From: UBA2040 sp041751955
GTDB lineage: Bacteria; Bacteroidota; Bacteroidia; Flavobacteriales_D; Crocinitomicaceae
Length of the DNA stretch: 64,000 nucleotides
Direction of reading: 5' to 3'
Assembly (NCBI GenBank): GCA_041751955.1
Contig: JBGSIB010000047.1
Coordinates: 19,637-83,636 of the forward strand
Positions 8,790 to 18,087 of this stretch are shown piece by piece. Under the pieces are notes generated by a model. That model saw nothing but the letters and a program-made list of their open reading frames with translations. It was not told the origin of the DNA and made no database searches. Every line of letters starts with the position of its first letter. Within the stretch, counting starts at the first letter, position 1. The position numbers and the translations under genes are program-made.

Positions 8790-10730
8790 ATGTCAATGAA
8801 AGTTGAAAAAGCACTTCCTCGTAATCCATCTTATTTGCTCATTTTGACGGGACTACTTTTTGGAGGTCTGTTTTACCTGTATTATCCACACATTCAAAAT
8901 TATTCAACGACGCCAAAATGGTTGTTTGTTTCCTTTTTTTCTTTGTTCCTTTTATTTCTTGGTAAAAAAGAGAAGTTGTCCTGGTCGATGGGTGTCACGA
9001 TTTGGTTTGCTTTCATTGTTCTATACTTGTTTGAGAGTTTCTGGTCGTATAATTTTTGGGACAGCGTTGTGCGCACAATTCCATGGATTTTGGCACCTTT
9101 TTCCGTTTTACTTATCGCTCGGCAAGAAAAAGATCTGAGGGTGTTCTATCCAAAACTCGCATTCGCCATAGGAATATTGATTGCTCCTATTGTGCTTCTT
9201 GCCCTACTTGAACTGACGGATTTATTGATTTCGGGAAGCTACTCACATGCCTCAACATATCAATTCCGATATACTTTTGGAAACAGAAATCAGTTTTGTG
9301 AATTGCTGGCTTTGATTGTTCCGATTTTGTCCATTGGAGCGTATTTCACGAAAGAAAAATGGAGGAAGGTCTTCTTCTTTTCCCTCATTGGACTGATTTA
9401 CTTGATGGCAACACTTTTGCAAAATAGAGCAGCAATTTTAGTTTTATACGCTATTTATCCACTGTTTTTTGCTCTTTTCCTTTTCCAAGGTTTTAAACCA
9501 AAAACTAAAAAATATGCTCACCTTGTTCTTTTGGCTTGCGTTTTAATCGGAACAATTTTAGTTTTTAGTCCGCTTCGTAAAAACATTCCTGTCGTCCGCA
9601 ATCTGGTTGAAACAGGTTATGGAAGTGGAAATGAAAGGGTACGTATTTGGAGTAATTCCATTGATTTATGGAAAGAATCACCTGTTTTTGGAAAAGGTTC
9701 TGGCGATTGGAAAATTGAAATTTTAAAAACTCCGCTTGAACATACCCAAGCAGACAATAGCACTGTTTTCTTTCAGCGGGCACACAATGATTTTCTTCAA
9801 GTTGCTGTCGAAAATGGACTAGTTGGTCTCGTTTTATTTGTCACTTTTTTTATTGTAAGCATCGTGCTGCTTTTCAAATCTGATATTGAATTTCGAAGTA
9901 AGATCATACTATTGGCTGGCGTTGCAGGCTATGTGCTAATTTCAAACTTTTCTTTTCCCATTGAAAAAATAGAGTTGCTGATCCTTCTCTTTTTGTTCTT
10001 TTTACCGGGTATAAAAAAGAATTTTGTCGCCAGCAAGAAGCTGATGTTGCAAAAATTCATAGTCGCGGCAATGGTGTTAAGTGTTATTATTCTTGGCGTT
10101 TCCTGGCTGAAAAATGAGCAAAACTATTTCCTTTTTAAAGGAGAAAACAACGTATATGCCTTTGAGGAAATTAATTTAAAAAAATATACTATCGATCCAA
10201 CTTCGACTCCACTCGAATGGCATTCCGGCAACAGTTTTTATAACAAAGCTGATTACAAAAACGCGCTTATTTCTTATCATTCGGCATTGGAACACAATCC
10301 CTATCACGTTCATGTGCTCAACAACATGGGAAGCTGTCATTATGCTCTTCAGGAAATGGAACAAGCGGAGAAATATTACCGAACAGCGCTTTCTTTGAAT
10401 CCAAAATTTGTAGAAACGAGAATGAATTTTGCGTCATTTCAATTCAACAAAGGATTGATTGATAGCGCATTGGTTCAAATTCTTTCGATTCCGGGAGATA
10501 GAGAACCGAAAAATTATAGGGTCTTTATAAAAGCGATTGCGCAAGCCAAATACAAATCTTTGATGGACTTGTATGATGAGCCTGAATTTGAAAATTTCTT
10601 GGAAACTACCTTCGAAAATGATGCGGTTTTGTATCATATTTCAGAACGCTCCCGATACAGCGGTGCAAGTTACGAAGTGGAATTGAGAAAATATGCCATT
10701 GAAAAAGCTGTAATACCACTGAAAGATTAA
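8790..10730 (+). CDS. O-antigen ligase family membrane protein with TPR tail
   Basis: Multi-pass inner-membrane protein (about ten to twelve helices to residue 440) of the Wzy/WaaL superfamily, which polymerises glycans or transfers them to lipid or protein acceptors in the periplasm. The large periplasmic loop carries the family motif RAHNDFLQVAVENGLVG near residue 330. The C-terminal part contains tetratricopeptide repeats (ALEHNPYHVHVLNNMGSCHYAL and the following YYRTALSLNPKF), a layout seen in Bacteroidota ligases. The ATG at 8790 is preferred over the TTG at 8787. It stands alone, 12 kb from the main glycan locus, but could act on its product or on protein glycosylation. Confidence 0.85.
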   Translation: MSMKVEKALPRNPSYLLILTGLLFGGLFYLYYPHIQNYSTTPKWLFVSFFSLFLLFLGKKEKLSWSMGVTIWFAFIVLYLFESFWSYNFWDSVVRTIPWILAPFSVLLIARQEKDLRVFYPKLAFAIGILIAPIVLLALLELTDLLISGSYSHASTYQFRYTFGNRNQFCELLALIVPILSIGAYFTKEKWRKVFFFSLIGLIYLMATLLQNRAAILVLYAIYPLFFALFLFQGFKPKTKKYAHLVLLACVLIGTILVFSPLRKNIPVVRNLVETGYGSGNERVRIWSNSIDLWKESPVFGKGSGDWKIEILKTPLEHTQADNSTVFFQRAHNDFLQVAVENGLVGLVLFVTFFIVSIVLLFKSDIEFRSKIILLAGVAGYVLISNFSFPIEKIELLILLFLFFLPGIKKNFVASKKLMLQKFIVAAMVLSVIILGVSWLKNEQNYFLFKGENNVYAFEEINLKKYTIDPTSTPLEWHSGNSFYNKADYKNALISYHSALEHNPYHVHVLNNMGSCHYALQEMEQAEKYYRTALSLNPKFVETRMNFASFQFNKGLIDSALVQILSIPGDREPKNYRVFIKAIAQAKYKSLMDLYDEPEFENFLETTFENDAVLYHISERSRYSGASYEVELRKYAIEKAVIPLKD

Positions 10731-10775
10731 AACGTACCGTTTACTCAATAGCCCTGTTAAAATCCGGAATCTCTT

Positions 10776-12404
10776 TTGGTAAGCCATTTGAATTGGCGTA
10801 TCTTGCGAACTCAAACACTAAATAGTCTCACTCTGAACAAAACTATTCTCGCATTCATGGCTTGTTTTCTGACCAGCTTTTTGATCGGGCAAACCATTTC
10901 CAATGTTTCCCCCAACTCAGGTGATCGAGGCACTTGGCAACTTCCTATTACAATCACTGGATCAGGAACTAATTTTGCCAATGCAACTTCAACTGTAGTT
11001 ACTATCAGTCAGGGAACTTCGACCACTTTGAGTTTGGATGTAAGCAATGTGAATTCAGTAACGGCGACTTCTCTCAACTGCAATGTTCAAATTCCCAATA
11101 ATGCACCTTTAGGAAATTATACGGTGAGCGTTTACGATCAGTCAGTTGGTGGAATGATAAGTTTACCCAATAGTTTTACTGTTTTTCCGAATAGTCAACC
11201 TGCTGTTTTAGTTGGAACTACGCCAGAAAAAGCTGCTGTTAACCAAACTTTACCGATTACAATTAGTGTTGATCACGCCAATTTTGCGCAAGCAACCGAC
11301 AATGTGTTTTATTTAGCACAGCAAGGTACAAGCACTGTTCTTTTTCCAGTTCCTGGCTCCATGATTGCTCTGAATGACAGCCATTTAAAAGCTTCTTTCG
11401 ATTTTAGTGGTTACCCCGTAGGTGCAGTTTTCGATGTGTATTGTCAAAATGATTTCGATGGCTTTTTCTTTGACAATGGTGCAGTTGTATTGACGGCCCC
11501 TACCTCTATTTCTGGAAGCGTAATCTATGCTGGAAACTACAACGGTTTGGTAGAATTGTATCAAAAGAATACGAATGTCACCCCAAATACATATTCGCTG
11601 GTAGCAAGTTATCCCGTCACTTCCAATTCTTATACTTTCCCAAATGTTGCTCAAGCCTCTTATTATTTGAGGTCAGTGCCGATAAATATGACTGATGTAG
11701 TAGCTACTTATTACCCATCCGACATTTCTTGGTTGACTTCTACTTTGGTGACTACAAATCCGTTGGTTCCAAGTACATCAATAGATATTACGCCAGTTAC
11801 GAGCCTATCCTTACCAGGAGGCGTAACGGTCAATGGAAATATAGGATATGGACCAAGTGGATTTACTAAGGCCCAAGGTTCAGGAATTGTTTTAGCTCCA
11901 GGAATCGAAGTATTCTTGATGGATACTGATAATTCATTGTACGCACAAACAACAACAGATGCGAATGGCGCATACTCCTTCGGAGGTGTAGCTCTTGGAA
12001 ACTACAAAATCGTTATTGATTTACCAGGTTATTCGCAAACATCTTCTTACAATTTCACCGTTGATGGTACTTTTTCTGAGGTTTCTGATTTGGACTTTTT
12101 AATCGATAATAACGAAATTTTCCCAGCCAACTTTATGGGGCTTGAAACCAAAAAATTAACCAGTAGGTTAACCGTGTTTCCAAACCCTACGAATGGAGAA
12201 TTGAACATTAAATTGCCAGAAGGCATGACGAATGCAAAAGTATTGGTGTACAACCACTTAGGTCAGATGGTTACTGAACAAAATATTTCAACGCAAGGTT
12301 CAAAATTATTCACACTGAATATCAATGACCTTTCTGCTGGATTATACATGATTCGTTTGGAAAGCGATCAATCCGTTTCAGAAACAAGATTGATGAAACA
12401 ATAA
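10776..12404 (+). CDS. T9SS-sorted secreted protein with IPT/TIG-like and carboxypeptidase-regulatory-like domains
   Basis: Predicted secreted protein. After a signal peptide (hydrophobic stretch ending LIGQ) come an N-terminal IPT/TIG-like beta-sandwich (about 40-140, with SNVSPNSGDRGT), a second similar region, and a transthyretin-like carboxypeptidase-regulatory fold near 355-450 (TTDANGAYSFGGVALGNYKI). A type A T9SS sorting domain starts at VFPNPTNGELNI and ends in RLMKQ. The start is uncertain: the frame opens with TTG at 10776, another TTG lies at 10803, and the first ATG (10857) would give a signal peptide without the usual positive residues. No catalytic residues were recognised. Confidence 0.82.
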   Translation: MVSHLNWRILRTQTLNSLTLNKTILAFMACFLTSFLIGQTISNVSPNSGDRGTWQLPITITGSGTNFANATSTVVTISQGTSTTLSLDVSNVNSVTATSLNCNVQIPNNAPLGNYTVSVYDQSVGGMISLPNSFTVFPNSQPAVLVGTTPEKAAVNQTLPITISVDHANFAQATDNVFYLAQQGTSTVLFPVPGSMIALNDSHLKASFDFSGYPVGAVFDVYCQNDFDGFFFDNGAVVLTAPTSISGSVIYAGNYNGLVELYQKNTNVTPNTYSLVASYPVTSNSYTFPNVAQASYYLRSVPINMTDVVATYYPSDISWLTSTLVTTNPLVPSTSIDITPVTSLSLPGGVTVNGNIGYGPSGFTKAQGSGIVLAPGIEVFLMDTDNSLYAQTTTDANGAYSFGGVALGNYKIVIDLPGYSQTSSYNFTVDGTFSEVSDLDFLIDNNEIFPANFMGLETKKLTSRLTVFPNPTNGELNIKLPEGMTNAKVLVYNHLGQMVTEQNISTQGSKLFTLNINDLSAGLYMIRLESDQSVSETRLMKQ

Positions 12405-12422
12405 AGAATTTCAATTGAGAAT

Positions 12423-12454
12423 AAAAATAGCCGCAGGAAACTGTGGCTATTTTT
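12423..12454. terminator. Bidirectional terminator between convergent genes
   Basis: AAAAATAGCCGCA (12423-12435) pairs with TGTGGCTATTTTT (12442-12454) as a 13-bp stem with one wobble and a 6-base loop. It has A/T tracts on both sides, so it can terminate transcription from the T9SS protein on the plus strand and from the peroxidase on the minus strand. Confidence 0.8.
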
Positions 12455-12472
12455 ATTCAATGAATTTAAAGC

Positions 12473-14395
12473 CTATTTGGCAGGATAATTTCCACCTACT
12501 TTTCTGGAATTCCAGCTGGTATTCAATTCAAATAATGGCAATTTCTTAGGAGGATTTGTGAATCCCACAGTATCCGTCAAAGCATTTAAAAAAGCGATGA
12601 TATCTTTTTGCTCTCTTTTACTCAAATTCAATTTATCCTCTGGTAAAGTTTGGTGCGGAACATCCATTCCCAAGCCAACACCGCCACCTTCATTGTAAAA
12701 ATCGAGTACTTCTTCTAAGGTTGCAAATACGCCATTGTGCATGTAGGGTGCTGTAAGTCCAATATTTCTCAAAGTACCCGTTTTGAAAGAACGCTGATAA
12801 AATGGTGCCTGTTCCATAATCATTCGGTTCATGTATCGTCCCAAATCTTCATCCAATTTGTAGGGTGCAACATTATTTTGTGGAATACCCAAGACTTCTG
12901 ATTCACTTTCTTGAAAATTGGGCGGTACTAAACCTGAAAATGTAGGAGCAAAATGACAAGTGGCACAAGATGCTTTACCAGAAAAAAGATTGTATCCACG
13001 GATGATGGCGGGATCTATTTTTGCAATTTCTCCGCGCATGTATCTGTCGAAAAGTGAATTGTGAGATTGCAATGAAGCTACATAGCGCGTGACAGCATTG
13101 GTGACCGTGTTGCGCGTGATACCTTCCTTGCCATATGCTTGCTGAAATAAGTTAAGGTACTCATCTGATTTTTTTAAATTATTGACAATCTGGGTATAAT
13201 CTGAGTCAAACTCGTCTGGATTAAAAATAACATGATCCATCTGAGCCGAAAGTCGATCTGCCCTGAAATCGTAAAAGAACTTTTCGGAAAAAACACTGTT
13301 CAAAATAGTCGGCGTATTGCGCAACCCGGATATTTTCCCATCGGCGGAAATAGACTTAGTTAAACCATCAGAAAAAGCCTTTTGAGGCTGATGACAGGTG
13401 GCGCAAGCCATGTTTTGACTTTTGGATAAAACAGGATCAAAAAACAGTATTTTTCCCAATTCAACTCTTTGAAATTCTTTCGTTTCATCTCGATGTTCAG
13501 CAAAATAATCCACGTCCAAGAAGTCATTTGAAAATAGACTCTCTGAGGAATAATTGACAGACCAATGCTCGTCCAATCGCTGATGAGGCAATTCAATTAG
13601 CAATTCTTTTTGCACTTTTAAAATCAACCTCCACAAGGGGTCAGCGACATTTCTATGAAATTCTGCACGATTGAATTTTTCAAATTTACCTTTCTTTAAG
13701 CTTGTACTTCCCAGCTGTATCAATTGGTTAAAGTCACTCTTTTCTTCTGACGGCAAATAAGAAAAATATATTTCCATTATTTGGCCAATTCCTTCCAATG
13801 AAATAGCGGTTTCTCTTAAAGATTTATCGGGATTTCCGGGTGAATCGAAACCAGTAATCCCCATTGTATTGATACGAATGATACCGAATCTCAGTGCCTC
13901 AAAAACTACTGGATCCGTTAAGTTTTGTTGAATCGTTTGATCCGTTATCGAATTCAATTCTGCTATTAGTTCGTGTATTTGACCGTTAATCTCTTTGAAA
14001 TCGAGATTTTCATCATAAATCAATTCTTCGATGCGTTGCAAACCAGAAGGTTCGATTATCATCAAGGACGGAACTTTTTTCATGACTTTGGGCAAAGGTG
14101 CTCCGTTGATAGAAGTAGTATAAAGTTGTGGATCCAAATAGGACAGTAAACTTTCGATTCGTTTAAAAGGAACTCTTGTTTCTAAAAACAACTTTTCAAC
14201 CTTCTGAAAACTAGTTGGATTTCTCGTTTCTTTCTCCAAGATATTCAAGCCTTCAACAAAATTATTCAACTCATTTTTAAACAATTTTCGAACTTGAATG
14301 ATAGGAAGTTCCTTCGTTTGTCCCTCATTTTGGGTCGAACTTAAAAAATAAACTGTAGCTAATGCTAGACTAATTCCAATTAATATATTTCTCAT
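12473..14395 (-). CDS. Di-heme cytochrome c peroxidase (CCP/MauG family) with extra N-terminal domain
   Basis: Periplasmic heme protein of 640 residues. The C-terminal part (from about 300) is a bacterial CCP/MauG-type di-heme domain with two CxxCH heme sites, CATCH at 331-335 and CATCH at 477-481, and typical segments such as RNTPTILN and TGTLRNIGLTAPYMHNG. An additional helical region of about 270 residues precedes it and makes the protein nearly twice the usual length. The ATG at 14395, giving a signal/anchor peptide starting MRNILIG, is preferred over the longer frame to 14443. The upstream gene on the same strand is the PhoX-like T9SS protein, with a terminator hairpin between them. Confidence 0.88.
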   Translation of the reverse strand: MRNILIGISLALATVYFLSSTQNEGQTKELPIIQVRKLFKNELNNFVEGLNILEKETRNPTSFQKVEKLFLETRVPFKRIESLLSYLDPQLYTTSINGAPLPKVMKKVPSLMIIEPSGLQRIEELIYDENLDFKEINGQIHELIAELNSITDQTIQQNLTDPVVFEALRFGIIRINTMGITGFDSPGNPDKSLRETAISLEGIGQIMEIYFSYLPSEEKSDFNQLIQLGSTSLKKGKFEKFNRAEFHRNVADPLWRLILKVQKELLIELPHQRLDEHWSVNYSSESLFSNDFLDVDYFAEHRDETKEFQRVELGKILFFDPVLSKSQNMACATCHQPQKAFSDGLTKSISADGKISGLRNTPTILNSVFSEKFFYDFRADRLSAQMDHVIFNPDEFDSDYTQIVNNLKKSDEYLNLFQQAYGKEGITRNTVTNAVTRYVASLQSHNSLFDRYMRGEIAKIDPAIIRGYNLFSGKASCATCHFAPTFSGLVPPNFQESESEVLGIPQNNVAPYKLDEDLGRYMNRMIMEQAPFYQRSFKTGTLRNIGLTAPYMHNGVFATLEEVLDFYNEGGGVGLGMDVPHQTLPEDKLNLSKREQKDIIAFLNALTDTVGFTNPPKKLPLFELNTSWNSRKVGGNYPAK

Positions 14396-14412
14396 ATCTC
14401 TAAAATAAAATA

Positions 14413-14447
14413 TCCCTTGACGCAGGAATAATCCATGCGCCAAGGGA
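14413..14447 (-). terminator. Terminator of the PhoX-like T9SS gene
   Basis: TCCCTTGACGCA (14413-14424) pairs with TGCGCCAAGGGA (14436-14447) as a 12-bp stem with one mismatch. Read on the minus strand it is followed by an AT-rich, T-containing tract. It lies 30 bases after the stop of the gene ending at 14477 and just before the peroxidase start, so it separates the two genes. Confidence 0.7.
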
Positions 14448-14476
14448 GGTCTTTTGTTGTTGTAAGGCGGTAAACC

Positions 14477-17400
14477 TTATTGAATAATCAACTTTTTAGT
14501 TTGACCTTCATTGTTTTTAACATAGTATGCACCTGGTGTCAAACCGATAATATCCAATTGGTTCGTATTTCTTTCCACACGAATCAGTTTTCCTTGGTTA
14601 TCATAAAGTGCAACATCCATTGTTTTGCTGAAGTAAACAATTCTAGATGTTGGGTTCGGATAAAGACTGAATGCACTGTTGTCATTTTTCAATTCATCCA
14701 AATCTGCTTGGCTGATGTAATCCCAACCAGACAATGCGATTGTGCATGAATTGTTGTAAGGGAAAGGATTGCTTGTACTCGGATGTTGACAATTGAAGAA
14801 CAAGGTTTTTCCGTCTGGTGTAGCACGAACTCCAGTAACTTCTGCTCCATAAGGCACTTGTGCGATACGTACTAAATCATCCAAAGTAGGGTTAGCGATG
14901 CTCATGTCTAAGATGAACAATTCACAAGAACGATTGGAAATACCAGCTGGCATTCTTCCGTAAGATGTTCCATTCAAATCCTCACAAATGACCATGTATG
15001 ATTGTCCATTAACGTTCATGAATGTCAATCCATCAGGATTGGACAAATGAGTCTCTGGATAATTCGACATCGTAACGTCTGCAGTAGAGAAAGATGGTCC
15101 ACCTTCTAAAGTAACGGTAACTTCATTTGTAGTTGGATTCAATTTCAAAATTCGTCCGTAATAATCTACGTATGTTGAGCTGATTTCCGTCGTACTTTGT
15201 GAAGCAGCTCTTGCTGTGTGATGCGTTGCAAAAACTCCACCTCTATACATTTCATCTTTCCATGTATTTCCCGGTTTATCCAAACCTGTTTCAGTGATAT
15301 AAACGTTTCCATCCTCGGCATTGTAAGCTACCCATTCCAAACGGTTGAACATCGTTGCGCCAGCATTTACTGCTTCTTCTTGGAAAGAAAGCATTTTTTC
15401 CAAACGACCGTTATCTATTTCAATCCAGTTTGATCCGTCATAACCATTTACATTGTAAACCGATACGGAACCATTGTAATTTCCAACCACTTCGTTGGTA
15501 GAAATCAAATAAGGTAATCCAGTTGGGCTATTTGTCGCGTCAACGAACACCAATCCTTCTGGGCTCAAATCGACGCCATTTTTATTGAAGTAGTTTACAT
15601 ATGTCGGACTCATTGGGTTCGAAATATCAAACACCATAACTCCTGCTGCTCTTTCTAAACCGATAAAAGCAAAAGTTTTTCCTGCAACAACTCCAACAGT
15701 TACCGATTCTGGTTCAGTTCCTTTGTCATCGTCTCTGTCTGCTGGGTAATTTCCATTGAAACGAGTTGCTATCATTTTAGCAATTTCGTTACCACTATCA
15801 TACACTAAATTTCCAGACAAATCCCAAATAGAGAAAGAACGTGCACCATAAGAATACAGTTCATCGTAATCTCCATCACCATCTGTATCACCTTGAGACG
15901 TGGTAACTTTCAAACGACCCAATTGATTGTTCGCTTGAATAGTCGCAGCATTAGGGAATGCTGTTGGATCTAATGTCAATGAATTTACACGTGCTTCTTC
16001 TGAATAACCTGAATAATCGCGTGAATCACCTTCGTTTGACGTAATCAAATACTCTGTACCGTTAATGTTAGTGATTGCAATCGCATCTGGCAAATACATT
16101 CCATAAACATTATTCCAAGCTTGTAGATTTCCTTTGATATTATCTTGATCAGATGCATCAATTTCATTTCCTGCTGCTCCGTAATCTTTATAACCCAAAG
16201 CGATAATTGTATCGAAAGTAGCAGTTGCAATATCCAATACAGCTACCGCATTGTTTTCTTGTAAAGTTATGTAGGCTTTTGTTGAAGCTTGATTAACAGC
16301 CACATATTCTGGCTCCATATCCGCTGCGAAATTCGTTGTTCCATTTCCGTAAACACGCACATTTGGATACATCGCTGTCGTATAACCCGTAAACACTGCA
16401 GATTGAACTGTTGCGTTTGCTACACCTGTTGAAATATCAATTACAGATACAGAACCATCTGGGTCAACTGTATAATCTGCACTTGGTTCACCTTCATTCG
16501 CTACGATTACTTTCGATCCGTCTGGTGTGAAAGTCAACATATCCGGCAACGCACCAACCGTTACCGTGTTTAATAAGTTATAGGCAACATCATAAAACAA
16601 TACAACACCATTATTTTGTGTAACAACATTTGGAACGGCTACTGCAACAATTCCATTTTTTGCTGTAACTGATGTCGGTGTTCCGTATGCACTCAAATCG
16701 ATGAAGCCAATACTATCAATAGTAGAAGGGTTAACAAATTCTAATACGGTAAGACCACCCAAAGCAGTATTTGTAGAGTAAATACGATTATTCACTTCGT
16801 CATAAGCTGAAATTTCTGAACTCGCATTCTCAAAAGTAGCTTGGTGTGATAATCTTAAGTATTGGTCGTCTTGTCGGTAAGCATATATTTTTCCAGATGT
16901 AAAATCACCTGCATTGTCTGCAACAAATTTAGAAAGCACACCAGGTGTGTTATCTGCTCCTGTATAAACCGTTTTGTTGTCCGGCATTACCACGCCTCCT
17001 TCGAAAGGTTGGCGCCCCCAATTGTATTGTTTACGAATAGCCATGGCCTCTTTCGGGTCAATTTCAACCATCCAGTTGAAGTTTTCATATTTCTTAATTG
17101 TGTGACCATTCGCCATAGGTATTCCTGAATTACTGATGGTAAAATCCATAGTATCCAAAACACCGGCTCCAACTACTCCTTCCGCATTAGCGAATATTGA
17201 AGCGTTGTTTTCGCGGAACCATTCTTCTGCCGACCAAATTCTTCCGTCAACTTCAGAAACGATACCTCCACAATTCATTCCTGTTTCACCAACTGTATTT
17301 GCGAAATCAACATTGAAGAATTTACCTGCTCGTCCGTCCGTTAATGTTTGATCAACGACTACGATTGAGTCTCCAACTCTTCTTATTTTAAATACAGTCA

Positions 17401-17749
17401 TTCCACCACCGTCACCAATATTTGGATCGCTCGTTATCATTTCATGATTCACAGAAACCCAACCCAAATCAAGTGTTCCTGGAGTCAAGTCTGGTGTGAA
17501 ACCGATGAAATCATGCCATTGTTTTGCGGGATAAGCTCCTGCAGGATTTCCGTAAGTTGCTGTCGTTTGGACTGTATCATGTCCTCCAACGAAGATAACT
17601 TGTTTTTGAATGGGTGACATGGGAACAATTACTTGATCTGGAACCATTTCAAAGTCGATTTGAGGATCAAATCCAATTTGAGCTGAAACGCTTCCCGCCA
17701 TCAGTACAGTGCCTAAAAATGCCCATACATGTGTGTAGATTTTTTTCAT
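14477..17749 (-). CDS. Secreted PhoX-like (DUF839) protein with inserted choice-of-anchor I propeller and T9SS sorting tag
   Basis: A 1090-residue exported protein. Residues 1-23 are a Sec signal peptide. Residues about 24-298 look like the first part of a PhoX/DUF839 alkaline-phosphatase-like propeller (DLGWVSVNHEM, GGIVSEVDGRIWSAEEWF, GGVVMPDNKTVYTGAD). Residues about 299-767 resemble a choice-of-anchor I beta-propeller (LTFTPDGSKVIVANEGEPS, GTEPESVTVG, DLSPEGLVFV). PhoX-like sequence then resumes at about 770-1010 (GNVYITETGLDKPG, GLTFMNVNGQSYMVICED, PDGKTLFFNCQHP). A T9SS sorting domain (from YPNPTSRIVYF, ending KKLIIQ) closes the protein. Known PhoX enzymes are calcium-dependent phosphatases; activity here is unproven. 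Confidence 0.82.
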   Translation of the reverse strand: MKKIYTHVWAFLGTVLMAGSVSAQIGFDPQIDFEMVPDQVIVPMSPIQKQVIFVGGHDTVQTTATYGNPAGAYPAKQWHDFIGFTPDLTPGTLDLGWVSVNHEMITSDPNIGDGGGMTVFKIRRVGDSIVVVDQTLTDGRAGKFFNVDFANTVGETGMNCGGIVSEVDGRIWSAEEWFRENNASIFANAEGVVGAGVLDTMDFTISNSGIPMANGHTIKKYENFNWMVEIDPKEAMAIRKQYNWGRQPFEGGVVMPDNKTVYTGADNTPGVLSKFVADNAGDFTSGKIYAYRQDDQYLRLSHQATFENASSEISAYDEVNNRIYSTNTALGGLTVLEFVNPSTIDSIGFIDLSAYGTPTSVTAKNGIVAVAVPNVVTQNNGVVLFYDVAYNLLNTVTVGALPDMLTFTPDGSKVIVANEGEPSADYTVDPDGSVSVIDISTGVANATVQSAVFTGYTTAMYPNVRVYGNGTTNFAADMEPEYVAVNQASTKAYITLQENNAVAVLDIATATFDTIIALGYKDYGAAGNEIDASDQDNIKGNLQAWNNVYGMYLPDAIAITNINGTEYLITSNEGDSRDYSGYSEEARVNSLTLDPTAFPNAATIQANNQLGRLKVTTSQGDTDGDGDYDELYSYGARSFSIWDLSGNLVYDSGNEIAKMIATRFNGNYPADRDDDKGTEPESVTVGVVAGKTFAFIGLERAAGVMVFDISNPMSPTYVNYFNKNGVDLSPEGLVFVDATNSPTGLPYLISTNEVVGNYNGSVSVYNVNGYDGSNWIEIDNGRLEKMLSFQEEAVNAGATMFNRLEWVAYNAEDGNVYITETGLDKPGNTWKDEMYRGGVFATHHTARAASQSTTEISSTYVDYYGRILKLNPTTNEVTVTLEGGPSFSTADVTMSNYPETHLSNPDGLTFMNVNGQSYMVICEDLNGTSYGRMPAGISNRSCELFILDMSIANPTLDDLVRIAQVPYGAEVTGVRATPDGKTLFFNCQHPSTSNPFPYNNSCTIALSGWDYISQADLDELKNDNSAFSLYPNPTSRIVYFSKTMDVALYDNQGKLIRVERNTNQLDIIGLTPGAYYVKNNEGQTKKLIIQ

Positions 17750-18087
17750 AACGCTTAAAATTTCTTTTTTTTACGCTACAAATTTCATCACTTCAATTCC
17801 CAAAACGATTAAGGCAGGAATATGATGGTATTAGAAGTTTGTTAATGAAAAATGAAGTGGATTAAATTGGTTTTAATTAATTAAACGGTATCATTTAAAG
17901 GCGATTTAAATAATCAAGATACATGCCTTATTTAATTGTATAACTGAATATCCTATTAACACTATGTTTGTTCCCTTCATGAAAAAACATACAAAATCTC
18001 ACAGAAAAAGAGCAAGAATACCAAACGACTGAAACAAAAAACGGGAATACCATTTGGTACTCCCGCTTCGTATGAAACTTTTAACGT
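17750..18087. other. Intergenic region, 338 bp
   Basis: No convincing coding sequence on either strand. It holds the upstream region of the PhoX-like gene (starting at 17749) and, at the far end, the terminator of the fibronectin-repeat gene. I did not find a convincing two-box Bacteroidota promoter by eye. Confidence 0.6.
18030..18065 (-). terminator. Terminator of the Fn3/T9SS gene
   Basis: CGGGAATACC and GGTACTCCCG within 18042-18065 form a 10-bp stem with one wobble. On the minus strand this is followed by a T-rich run (18030-18041). It lies 22 bases after the stop of the gene ending at 18088. Confidence 0.75.
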
